From NCBI GenBank assembly GCA_900542085.1, contig UQMK01000002.1, positions 61,202 to 125,201 on the forward strand: a DNA stretch of 64,000 bases. Direction: 5' to 3'. Of the stretch, positions 33,400 through 40,636 are shown piece after piece. Below the pieces are notes generated by a model. That model was given only the letters and a program-made list of their open reading frames with translations, searched no databases and was not told the origin of the DNA. How positions within the stretch are numbered: the first letter of the stretch is position 1; each line of letters begins with the position of its first letter. The DNA comes from an uncultured Collinsella sp. (GTDB taxonomy: Bacteria > Actinomycetota > Coriobacteriia > Coriobacteriales > Coriobacteriaceae). The position numbers and the translations under genes are program-made.

Positions 33400-34533
33400 T
33401 TAGATGCGGTTCATCTGGGTTGCAACCTTGTTGTACCAGTCCTGCCACGTGGGCGGGCAGTACTTTTTGGCGGCTGCCGGGGTAAGCGTGGAGCCATAGT
33501 TGGCGCCCAGGTAGGCAACGTGGGCAGAGACGCCCTCGCTCCAGCTACCAAAGCTCCGCCAGCCGCCGCCGCGGGCGCTCCAGCCCCAGGCGTTATAGGA
33601 GCCGGCACAATAGAGGCCCTTGCTGCTCTCGATGCAGGCGATGGCGGGAGACCAGCGAGGGTCAACACCGGTGTTCCAGGCTGCCACGGCAAAGTTGTAA
33701 CCCTGACCTGCCATGGGGGAGCCGGCGAGGTAGTTGTCGATGCGACTCGTCCACTCGTTGATAAACGAGTCGTAATCGGAGTTGCCGGTATTGGAGCTGT
33801 TCACCGTGGTGTCGATGGTGGTGTTGGCGTTATTGGCCTGGCTGTTGGAGTTGTTGCCGCTCACGCCCTCGCCCGAGAGCTTCTCGGCGGCAGCGGCCTT
33901 GTCGGCCTCGAGCTTGGCCAGCTCGGCGGCATTCTCCTGCTCGGCCTTTGCCTGGGCTTCGCTGCGAAGCTGCTGGGCCTGTGCCAGTGCGTCCTCGGCG
34001 GTTTTCTGCTCGGTCTCGAGTTGGGACTTGGCCTGCTCGAGCTCGGTCTTGTTCTGCTCGAGTTCGGTCTGCATCTTGTTGAGCTCTTCGATCTCATCGA
34101 CGCTCGAGCTCGTGATCTGGTTGGTGTACTTGCAGGTGGTGATGAACTCGCCCAGGCTCTGCGCGTTGACCAGGAAGCTCACGATGGGGTTGGTGCCCTT
34201 CTGGTACTTATACAGATCGCGCATGGCGGAGCTCGCCTTGGCCTGTTGATCGGGAAGTTCGGCTTCGATCTTCTCGATGCTTGCCTCGTTAGTGTCGATT
34301 TGCTTCTGCAGATCCTCGAGCTTGGTGCGGGCTTCGTTGTAGGCACTCGTGGCGGTTTCGATTTTCTGCTGGGCAGCGGAAAGCTGATCCTGCGTTGCCT
34401 GCGAGGCGGCATAGGCTGCGACGGGGGAGAGCATCGGCGCGGCCGTCAGTGCAACGGCGAGCGCGGCGCTCGTGATGATACGAGCCGGCTTCGACGCGAT
34501 GAGCGCTGCGGTGCGATGGTTCGAATGCTGCAT
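33400..34533 (-). CDS. Secreted coiled-coil protein with C-terminal lysozyme-like domain
   Basis: 377 residues from ATG 34533 (AGAGGGA site). A signal peptide is evident: basic start, hydrophobic stretch IITSAALAVALTAAPML and an AYAAS cleavage region near residue 45. Residues ~45-240 are heptad-rich coiled coil (EDLQKQIDTNEASIEKIEAE, later Gln/Glu/Ala-rich), as in PcsB/CwlO-type hydrolase regulators. An Asn/Ser linker leads to a ~110-residue C-terminal domain with GVDPRWSPAIACIESSKG and YNAWGWSARGGGWRSFGS, resembling glucosaminidase/lysozyme folds, with Glu in ACIESS a likely catalytic residue. Cell-wall remodelling is the probable role. Confidence 0.82.
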   Translation of the reverse strand: MQHSNHRTAALIASKPARIITSAALAVALTAAPMLSPVAAYAASQATQDQLSAAQQKIETATSAYNEARTKLEDLQKQIDTNEASIEKIEAELPDQQAKASSAMRDLYKYQKGTNPIVSFLVNAQSLGEFITTCKYTNQITSSSVDEIEELNKMQTELEQNKTELEQAKSQLETEQKTAEDALAQAQQLRSEAQAKAEQENAAELAKLEADKAAAAEKLSGEGVSGNNSNSQANNANTTIDTTVNSSNTGNSDYDSFINEWTSRIDNYLAGSPMAGQGYNFAVAAWNTGVDPRWSPAIACIESSKGLYCAGSYNAWGWSARGGGWRSFGSWSEGVSAHVAYLGANYGSTLTPAAAKKYCPPTWQDWYNKVATQMNRI

Positions 34534-34603
34534 CCAGTCCCTCTGCAATCAATCGTAGGTTATAGTTCGAAAGGTATTCTACTACTGCTTTCGACCTCAA
34601 CTT

Positions 34604-34618
34604 GAACCTTAAAGGTTC
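34604..34618. promoter_or_regulatory. Perfect 15-base palindrome upstream of the coiled-coil protein gene
   Basis: GAACCTTAAAGGTTC lies 71 bases before the start of the minus-strand gene, within AT-rich sequence that repeats CAACTTGA and TCAAGTTGA motifs. It is a candidate operator (a MerR-like spacing is possible); no regulator is identified. Confidence 0.4.
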
Positions 34619-34761
34619 TAAAGGGTCAAGTTGAACTTGAGGTTTTGGCCTTGACCTGCAGTTATAGTGAATTGTTAAGAAACCATAGAGTTCAACTTTA
34701 ACGTTACGGAACCCTGCGGGCTCGATCATAAGCGCCTGCTTGCCATAGATATGGTGGAACT

Positions 34762-34791
34762 TTGGGAAGCGGCGGTTTGGCACGCTAGAAT
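34762..34791 (+). promoter_or_regulatory. Candidate sigma-70 promoter of the D-Asp ligase-like gene
   Basis: TTGGGA and TAGAAT are separated by 18 bases, 57 bases before the ATG at 34848. Confidence 0.45.
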
Positions 34792-34847
34792 AAACCAGTT
34801 GCATAAAGACCGCCCATCGTACGGGCAGTTGATGATAGGAAGTTTCC

Positions 34848-36104
34848 ATGGCATTGCAGTTTACTGAGCGCGAGTTTATACCCGTGCTGCTCGGCGGCGA
34901 TATCAACGCCTATTCGGTGGCGCGCGCCTTCTACGAGGAGTATCAGGTCAAGAGCCTGGTCTTTGGCAAGTATCAGACGGGTCCTGCATACCGCAGCCAG
35001 ATTATCGACTATACGCCCAATGTGGATATCGACACCATGCCGGTCATGATCGAGACCGTCAACGGCATTGCACAGGCCAATCCCGATAAGAAGATTATCC
35101 TCATGGGCTGCGGCGATAACTACGTCGCGCTTGCCGCACAGGCTCAGGATGCCGGCCAGTTTGCCTCCAACGTCATCGCGCCCTATGCGCCCTACAGCAT
35201 GCTCGAGCAGTGCCAGAAGAAGGAGATCTTCTACGAGCTGTGCGAGAAGCACGGTGTGCCCTATCCGCACACGTTTACCTTTACCATGGCGATGCTCAAC
35301 GCCCAGGGCGAGGCTTCCGCCGAGGTGCTCGACCAGATCGACTTCCCTTTCCCGATGATTCTGAAGCCCTCTGACGGCATCATGTGGTGGGAGCACGAGT
35401 TCGAGGGCCAGAAGAAGGCCTACGAGATTGCCGATCGCGCCGAGCTGGAGCAGGTCATTCGCGATGTGTACGCCAGTGGCTACACCGATGACCTCATCTT
35501 GCAGGACCGCGTGCCCGGCAACGACGAGCACATGCGCGTGCTTACCAGCTATTCCGACCGCAACGGCAAGGTTCGTATGATGTGCCTGGGCCACGTGCTG
35601 CTCGAGGAGCACCAGCCTCACGGCGTCGGCAACCATGCATGCATCATTACCGAGCCTAACGACGAGCTCATGGGCGGCGTGCGCAAGTTGCTCGAGGACC
35701 TTAAGTTTACGGGCTTCTCCAACTTCGACGTCAAGTACGACCAGCGCGATGGTTCGTTTAAGTTCTTTGACTTCAACACGCGTCAGGGCCGCAGTAACTA
35801 CTACGTCACCAACAGCGGCTTTAACGTTGCCAAGTACGTCGTGGATGAGTACGTGTACAACCGCCCGTTTGAGCCTGAGTTTGTGACGGCGCAGGACGAG
35901 GCGCTGTGGATGGTCGTCCCCATGGGCGTCGTTGACAAGTATGTCAAGGACCCCGAGCTGCGTGCGAAGGCGCATCGTCTGGCCAAGGAGGGCAAGGCTG
36001 CCGATCCCTCGTTTATGAAGGGTGATTTTGTCTTTAACCGCTGGTTGCGCATGTGGCACACCAAGCTGCGTCACTTTAAGCTGTTCAAGACGTATTACAA
36101 GTAG
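34848..36104 (+). CDS. ATP-grasp ligase, D-aspartate ligase-like
   Basis: 418 residues of the ATP-grasp fold. FPMILKPSDGIMWW (about 165-178) is the ATP-binding Lys strand, LILQDRVPGNDEHMRVL the second, and FSNFDVKYDQRDGSFKFFDF then NTRQGRSNYY the metal-binding Asp/Asn region. The N-terminal Rossmann-like part has VLLGGDINAYSVARAFYEEY. Aslfm-type enzymes add D-Asp to the third residue of the peptidoglycan stem peptide. The next gene is an Asp/Glu racemase, which supplies D-Asp, so the pair supports an Asp-containing interpeptide bridge. The start follows AGGAAG. Confidence 0.85.
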   Translation: MALQFTEREFIPVLLGGDINAYSVARAFYEEYQVKSLVFGKYQTGPAYRSQIIDYTPNVDIDTMPVMIETVNGIAQANPDKKIILMGCGDNYVALAAQAQDAGQFASNVIAPYAPYSMLEQCQKKEIFYELCEKHGVPYPHTFTFTMAMLNAQGEASAEVLDQIDFPFPMILKPSDGIMWWEHEFEGQKKAYEIADRAELEQVIRDVYASGYTDDLILQDRVPGNDEHMRVLTSYSDRNGKVRMMCLGHVLLEEHQPHGVGNHACIITEPNDELMGGVRKLLEDLKFTGFSNFDVKYDQRDGSFKFFDFNTRQGRSNYYVTNSGFNVAKYVVDEYVYNRPFEPEFVTAQDEALWMVVPMGVVDKYVKDPELRAKAHRLAKEGKAADPSFMKGDFVFNRWLRMWHTKLRHFKLFKTYYK

Positions 36105-36188
36105 ATGAGCGCGGCGCCCGCCCGGTTTGCATCGGACGGGCGCGGGCATGATACGAGCAATTGCATGGGCGTCACCAAGGAGGCGGCG

Positions 36189-36935
36189 ATGGAAAAGCTG
36201 GGAGTTATCGGCGGCATGGGCGCTGAGGCCACGTCGTATTACTACGACCAGGTCGTGCGTCATACGGCTGCTACCTGTGATCAGGAGCATATCGACATGG
36301 TGGTACTTTCCAAGTCGACCATGCCCGACCGTACGCTGGCCATCAAGACCGGCGAGCATGCCGAGCTGCTGGCGACCATGAAGGAATGTGCGCGGGCGCT
36401 CGAGGGGCTGGGCTGTGCTCATATCGCCATTCCCTGCAACACATCGCACTACTTCTACGACCAGATTCAGTCGTTTACCAAGGTGCCGATTATCCACATG
36501 CCGCGTGAGTCGGTGCGCTATGCCCTGGCGGGCGCGGTGATGGGGGAGTGCGAGTTCGATCCCAACCTGAGCATGCCGTCCGAGCCGGTGCGCAAGATCG
36601 GCATCATGGGCACCGACGGCACCGTGGGTGCCGGCGTCTACGGGCGCGAGTGCGAGGCCGCGGGCGTCGAGGTCGTCTATCCCAGCGAGAAGCGCCAGGC
36701 CGACGTGATGTCGCTGATTTATGATGACGTGAAGGCCGGACGCGAGCCCGATATGGACAAGTTTGACCGCGTGATGTGGGAGTTCGCCCGCAGTGGCTGC
36801 GACCGCGTCATTCTGGCCTGCACCGAGCTCTCGGTGCTGAAAAAGTACCGAGAGATGCCCGAGATTACCCTTGACGCCATGGACGTCCTGGTGCGCGAAT
36901 CCATCATCCGCAGCGGCGCCCCCTACCGCCTGTAG
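36189..36935 (+). CDS. Aspartate/glutamate racemase family protein
   Basis: 248 residues from ATG 36189, which has AAGGAGG at 4-5 bases; ATG 36105 at the ligase stop has none. LGVIGGMGAEATSYYYDQVV is the family N-terminus. The two catalytic Cys are visible in AIPCNTSHYFYD (about residue 82) and ILACTELSVL (about residue 220). Asp racemases need no cofactor. Its place after the D-Asp ligase-like gene implies production of D-Asp for the cell wall; glutamate as substrate is the alternative. Confidence 0.87.
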   Translation: MEKLGVIGGMGAEATSYYYDQVVRHTAATCDQEHIDMVVLSKSTMPDRTLAIKTGEHAELLATMKECARALEGLGCAHIAIPCNTSHYFYDQIQSFTKVPIIHMPRESVRYALAGAVMGECEFDPNLSMPSEPVRKIGIMGTDGTVGAGVYGRECEAAGVEVVYPSEKRQADVMSLIYDDVKAGREPDMDKFDRVMWEFARSGCDRVILACTELSVLKKYREMPEITLDAMDVLVRESIIRSGAPYRL

Positions 36936-36942
36936 CCCTCGG

Positions 36943-36961
36943 CCTGTCAAAAAGGGACAGG
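36943..36961. repeat. GGGACAGG-type short palindrome
   Basis: CCTGTC AAAAAGG GACAGG forms a small hairpin right after the racemase gene, followed by a TTTATTTTGG stretch. It belongs loosely with the other GGGAC-type intergenic palindromes in this window. Confidence 0.4.
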
Positions 36962-36993
36962 TTTATTTTGGTAGGTTTTATCTGGGAAAACAG

Positions 36994-37032
36994 TAAGGCC
37001 CCGGCTCGCTTGATGTGAGCTGGGGCCTTTTG
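36994..37032. terminator. Bidirectional terminator
   Basis: 15-base arms AAGGCCCCGGCTCGC / GTGAGCTGGGGCCTT (two G-U) are followed by TT, between the racemase gene (+) and ecfT (-). Confidence 0.85.
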
Positions 37033-37059
37033 AATTTATCGGTTGCCGATGGCGATGGG

Positions 37060-37806
37060 CTAGAACAGGAAGCCGAGGACAATGAGGGCAATGCTAACAA
37101 TAAGTATGGCAATGTCCTGGCCCTTGATGGGGTAGCGCTTGTACGAGCTCGCGCGCGTGCGCAGGTAGAAGCCGCGCTGCTCGGCCGCCAAGGCCGTGGC
37201 ATCGGTTTTACCCACGCTCGAGATCAGTAGCGGCACGCACAACGGCAGCATGAGCTGAAGCTTCTTGATGGGGTTCTTGGTGTCATACTCGATGCCGCGT
37301 GCGGTCTGCGCCTCCATGATGGCGTTCATCTCCTGGCCAAACACTGGCACAAAGCGCAGCGCCGTGGTAAAGGTGAAGGCATAACGATACGGAACGTGCA
37401 GCACTTCGACGCAGGCGTTGGCAAGGTCGCTGAGCTTGGTCACCATGAGCATCAGGATGAGCGGAAGCGCCACGCCCAGCAGGCGCAGGCAAGCCTTGGA
37501 GCCGGTGATGAGACCCGTGTCGGTAACGAAGCCCCACACGATGTTGCCATCGCGCATAAAAGCCAGCTGCAGCACCAGCATGATGAGCGCGAGTGGAATC
37601 AGCAGCTTGAGCAGCGCGAGCAGGCGGTCGACGACGCCGGCGTAGGCTCCCAGCGCGAGCGTGAGCGCCAGAAAGCCCAGCAGCGCCACATAGGTGCCGG
37701 ACAAGAAGATACCGATGATGATGGCGGCGGCGAGGCCCAGTTTGATGACGGGGTTCAGGCGGTGTAGCAACGTGTCACCCGGCATGTAGTCGATGACGTT
37801 AACCAC
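37060..37806 (-). CDS. ecfT: ECF transporter transmembrane (T) component
   Basis: 248 residues from GTG 37806, 10 bases after a GAGGAG site; the start overlaps the ecfA stop by 8 bases, so translation is coupled. Several membrane helices are visible (about 25-60, 65-85, 105-135, 228-248). The coupling-helix motifs are ATARGIEY-type, seen here as AQTARGIEYD, and AAEQRGFYLR, which contact the two ATPase grooves. EcfT anchors the ATPases to the substrate-binding S protein. All three parts lie in one operon, so this is a dedicated system rather than a shared module. Confidence 0.9.
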   Translation of the reverse strand: MVNVIDYMPGDTLLHRLNPVIKLGLAAAIIIGIFLSGTYVALLGFLALTLALGAYAGVVDRLLALLKLLIPLALIMLVLQLAFMRDGNIVWGFVTDTGLITGSKACLRLLGVALPLILMLMVTKLSDLANACVEVLHVPYRYAFTFTTALRFVPVFGQEMNAIMEAQTARGIEYDTKNPIKKLQLMLPLCVPLLISSVGKTDATALAAEQRGFYLRTRASSYKRYPIKGQDIAILIVSIALIVLGFLF

Positions 37807-39550
37807 GGCGGACCATCTCCTCGGTAATGCGAACGATATCAGTGACCTCACTCACCTGTGTAAAGGCGGGCGAGACGATGGATGCCAGACGGCGCGAGAG
37901 TTCGATGACCTGGGGCGGCTCAACGTAGGCACGCTGCATGAGCTCGATGTTCGAGAACAGCTCGTGCGTGCGGCCGCGGTCGAGGATGCGACCGTTGGCC
38001 ATCACCACGATGCGCTCGGCAAAGTCGGAAACGACTTCCATGTCGTGACAGACCATGATAATGGCGCAACCGCGCTCGGCCATGGTGCGCACCGTTTCCA
38101 TCACGGTCATGCACTCGCGGTAGTCCAGGCCGCTCGTGGGTTCGTCGAGCATCACGATCTTGGGCTCGACCACTACAACGGATGCCAGCGCCACCATCTG
38201 GCGCTGGCCGCGTGACAGCGAGAACGGTGCCTCGTCGGCGGGCAGGCCAAAGCGGTCGATGACCAGCTGGGCGCGACGCAGGGCTTCGGCGCGGTCGATG
38301 CCGGCAAGCTCTAGACCAAAGGCGACCTCGTCGAGCACGGTGTCTTTGCAGATTTGGCGGTCGGGGTTCTGGAAAAGCGTTGCCACTTCGTGTGCGATGC
38401 GGCTCGTGGGAACCGATGCCGTGTCCAAGCCCGCAACGCGTACGCTGCCCGATGCGGGCTTGAGCAAACCCGTGAGCAGTTTGGTGAGCGTGGTTTTGCC
38501 GGCTCCGTTTTGGCCGACAATGCCCACGAGCTCGCCGGGGTAGAGCGTCAAGTTGAGGTCGTGGACGGCGGCGCCTCCATGGGGGTAGGAAAACTCGACA
38601 TGGTCAAAGGTGAGCACCGGCTCGGCGTCTTTCGCATGCGGGCGCAGCGACGGCGCGTGCGGGGAGCCTGCGGGCGCCTGGGTATCGCTTGTCGCACGGT
38701 CGGGGTCGACGATTTCCGTGATCAGGCGTTCTGCCTCGTCGACATCCAGACAGGGCGTGCCGCTTACCAAGCCATCGGCCTCGAGACTGTTGAAGATGCG
38801 CGTGACGCGCGGACAATCGACGCCGATGGTGCGAAGCTCGTCGGTGCGTGCGAAGACCTCGTGCGGCTCACCTTGCAGCGCGATCTGGCCGTGATCGAGC
38901 ACCAACACACGGTTGCAGTACTCCGAAAGCAGAGCGACCTTTTGCTCAACGACGACGATGGTGATGCCGAGCGCGCGGTTTGCCTCGCGCAGCGTCTCGA
39001 AGATCAAGGTGGAACTGGCGGGGTCGAGTGCTGCGGTTGGCTCATCGAGCACTAAGACGCCCGGCCGCATGGCGAGGATGGCGGCGATAGCTACCTTTTG
39101 CTTTTGGCCGCCCGAGAGGGTGGCGATCTCGCGGTCGCGCAGGTCGCTAATGCCGACGGTCTTAAGCGTCTCGCACAAGCGCTGCTCGATCTGGTCATGC
39201 GGAACGCCAAAGTTCTCGAGACCAAAGAGCATTTCGTCCTCAACGACCGAAGCGACCATCTGGGTATCGATGTCCTGCAACACGCTGCCGACGATTTGCG
39301 ATATGTCGGTGAGCGAGACCTCGCAGGTGTCGTGGCCGTCAACTAACACGGAGCCATAAAAGGCGCCGGTGTAGTGGTGAGGCACAGCGCCCGACAGACA
39401 GGCGGCAAGTGTGGACTTACCGGCGCCCGAGGGCCCGATGATGCCGATGAAATCTCCCTTGTTCACGCTGAGCGAAACGTGGCTGAGCGCCTGCTCGGTT
39501 TGCGTGCCATAGGAGAACGAGACATCGTCGACGTTGATGATCGTTTCCAT
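37799..39550 (-). CDS. ecfA: Fused ECF transporter ATPase (A-A')
   Basis: 583 residues with two ABC domains in one chain. Domain 1: GPSGAGKST, LSGGQKQKVAIAA, VLVLDEPTAALD. Domain 2 (from about 310): GQNGAGKTT, LSRGQRQMVALAS, IVMLDEPTSGLD. The second signature is LSRGQ instead of LSGGQ. The linker (about 265-305) is Pro/Ala-rich. It powers uptake with the EcfT and S proteins of the same operon. ATG 39550 begins about 107 bases after the S gene, with a GGGGACG palindrome in between. Confidence 0.93.
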   Translation of the reverse strand: METIINVDDVSFSYGTQTEQALSHVSLSVNKGDFIGIIGPSGAGKSTLAACLSGAVPHHYTGAFYGSVLVDGHDTCEVSLTDISQIVGSVLQDIDTQMVASVVEDEMLFGLENFGVPHDQIEQRLCETLKTVGISDLRDREIATLSGGQKQKVAIAAILAMRPGVLVLDEPTAALDPASSTLIFETLREANRALGITIVVVEQKVALLSEYCNRVLVLDHGQIALQGEPHEVFARTDELRTIGVDCPRVTRIFNSLEADGLVSGTPCLDVDEAERLITEIVDPDRATSDTQAPAGSPHAPSLRPHAKDAEPVLTFDHVEFSYPHGGAAVHDLNLTLYPGELVGIVGQNGAGKTTLTKLLTGLLKPASGSVRVAGLDTASVPTSRIAHEVATLFQNPDRQICKDTVLDEVAFGLELAGIDRAEALRRAQLVIDRFGLPADEAPFSLSRGQRQMVALASVVVVEPKIVMLDEPTSGLDYRECMTVMETVRTMAERGCAIIMVCHDMEVVSDFAERIVVMANGRILDRGRTHELFSNIELMQRAYVEPPQVIELSRRLASIVSPAFTQVSEVTDIVRITEEMVRRG

Positions 39551-39566
39551 GGATACCTTTCATAGT

Positions 39567-39615
39567 CATTGGGGACGTTCTTGCATGACTAGTCGTTTAA
39601 GAACGTCCCCAAATG
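39567..39615. repeat. GGGGACGTTCTT palindrome between S and ATPase genes
   Basis: Arms CATTGGGGACGTTCTT and AAGAACGTCCCCAAATG surround a 16-base loop containing the palindrome GACTAGTC. The form is typical of REP elements mobilised by Y1-type (RAYT) transposases (inference). It lies inside the ECF operon and may tune the relative expression of the S and A genes. Confidence 0.65.
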
Positions 39616-39656
39616 CTCGTTGTTTGGGACAGTCTTTGGTGGTAAAGCCGAGCAGG

Positions 39657-40232
39657 TTAGTTGAGCTTCAGGGCCTTCTGGATGGGCAGGTAGAGGGCGC
39701 CGACCAGAATGGCGTTAAATACGGCGGTCATGGCGACGACGGGCAGCATGGCTGCGGCGAGCTCGCCCACCACGCCGAGCATGGCCATCTTGATGACCAT
39801 GAAGATGACGCCCGAGACAAAGGTGGTCACGAATGTTGCGACGATGGCGACGACAGGCTTAACCTGGCCGTCCTTGGCGGCGGCGTTGACAATGACGGCC
39901 ATGAGCATGGCGGCGATGCCCTCGGCGGCAAAATCGACAAACGGCGAGGTGGTGGTGATCTGGATCACGGCGGCCGAGATCAGGCCGATGACGAGTGCCT
40001 GACCGATGTTGGGGCGAACGACCAGGATGGTGAGGCAGAAGGCTGAGATAATGAACTCGGGACTGATCATGCCGCCCGAGATGCCGGAGATGGCCTTGCC
40101 GACGGTGAAGTTGAGGATGAAGCCGGCGGCAAGCAGGATGGCGAGCAAGACGAGGGCGCGGACGTCGAGTTTGCCGCGGTCGGCGGTCTGGACGGTGCGG
40201 GGCTGGGCGGTGGCGGTGGTGTTCTGAGACAT
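39657..40232 (-). CDS. ECF transporter substrate-binding (S) component, probable tryptophan uptake
   Basis: 191 residues with about six membrane helices after a polar N-terminal tail of ~25 residues. Typical of S proteins are the small-residue-rich helix LVLLAILLAAGFILNFTVG, the GGMISPEFIIS loop and a final ALYLPIQKALKLN. ATG 40232 has AAAGGA upstream. Substrate specificity cannot be read from the protein alone. The upstream leader peptide with three adjacent Trp codons and a terminator strongly suggests tryptophan or a Trp-derived compound. TrpP-type S components have been predicted before in other bacteria. Confidence 0.85.
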   Translation of the reverse strand: MSQNTTATAQPRTVQTADRGKLDVRALVLLAILLAAGFILNFTVGKAISGISGGMISPEFIISAFCLTILVVRPNIGQALVIGLISAAVIQITTTSPFVDFAAEGIAAMLMAVIVNAAAKDGQVKPVVAIVATFVTTFVSGVIFMVIKMAMLGVVGELAAAMLPVVAMTAVFNAILVGALYLPIQKALKLN

Positions 40233-40279
40233 GGTGAAAGTCCTTTCAAAAAGGGGAGTGTAAGAGAAAAACGGAGGCG

Positions 40280-40406
40280 CGTGATGCGAATGCGATCGGG
40301 CTCGAGATAGAAAAAGGCCCCCGGTCGAAACCGGAGGCCTTCCAATCACCTAGAGCACAAAACAGGCGTGAGGGACTCACTTTCGACCGATCGTATTCGC
40401 ATCACG
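40280..40406 (-). promoter_or_regulatory. Long-range pairing across the Trp attenuator
   Basis: Twenty-base arms (40387-40406 and 40280-40299, one mismatch) enclose the terminator hairpin. The upstream arm begins right after the three Trp codons of the leader peptide. A ribosome stalled on those codons would cover it, so pairing could depend on Trp-tRNA charging. Confidence 0.6.
40311..40342 (-). terminator. Attenuator terminator of the ECF operon
   Basis: On the minus strand, GGCCTCCGG / CCGGGGGCC (one G-U) with a TTTCGA loop is followed by TTTTT. It is located between the Trp-rich leader peptide and the S gene, so readthrough is needed to express the transporter. Confidence 0.85.
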
Positions 40407-40445
40407 CCACCACCAGTTGTTGAGAGACTTCATCGTGTTCTTCAT
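40377..40445 (-). CDS. Tryptophan leader peptide of the ECF operon
   Basis: A 22-residue ORF (begins MKNTMKSLNNWWWRD, ends GRK then TGA) with three consecutive TGG codons at positions 11-13. AAAGGAG lies 8 bases upstream of ATG 40445. The stop codon is 35 bases before the terminator hairpin. This is the classical layout of ribosome-mediated attenuation: low charged tRNA-Trp stalls the ribosome and lets transcription continue. A -10-like TATAGT on the minus strand lies at 40504-40509. Confidence 0.85.
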   Translation of the reverse strand: MKNTMKSLNNWWWRDANTIGRK

Positions 40446-40636
40446 GTTGGTGGCTCCTTTCGTGATACCGTGGCGCGGTCGCACCTAGTTGCTGTTGCGC
40501 TGCACTATAGCACAGCGAAGTGTGTGCAGGGAATCTTTTTTGAAAAGATTTCGGCGACGTTTCCCGCCGGTCGAATGGGCGGCTGGGCGGGCGGGCGACC
40601 TTGGCCATCCCGCCCGTTTCTTGGAACGCAAGGGTC

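Noticed and set aside
34785..36950. A 721-codon open frame antisense to the D-Asp ligase and racemase genes
   Set aside because: Runs across two well-supported genes, composition is His/Val/Leu-rich shadow sequence and no domain is recognisable.
40250..40500. T-box or TRAP-type control of the ECF operon
   Set aside because: No T-box sequence or repeated GAG/UAG triplets seen; the leader peptide with three Trp codons explains the region better.
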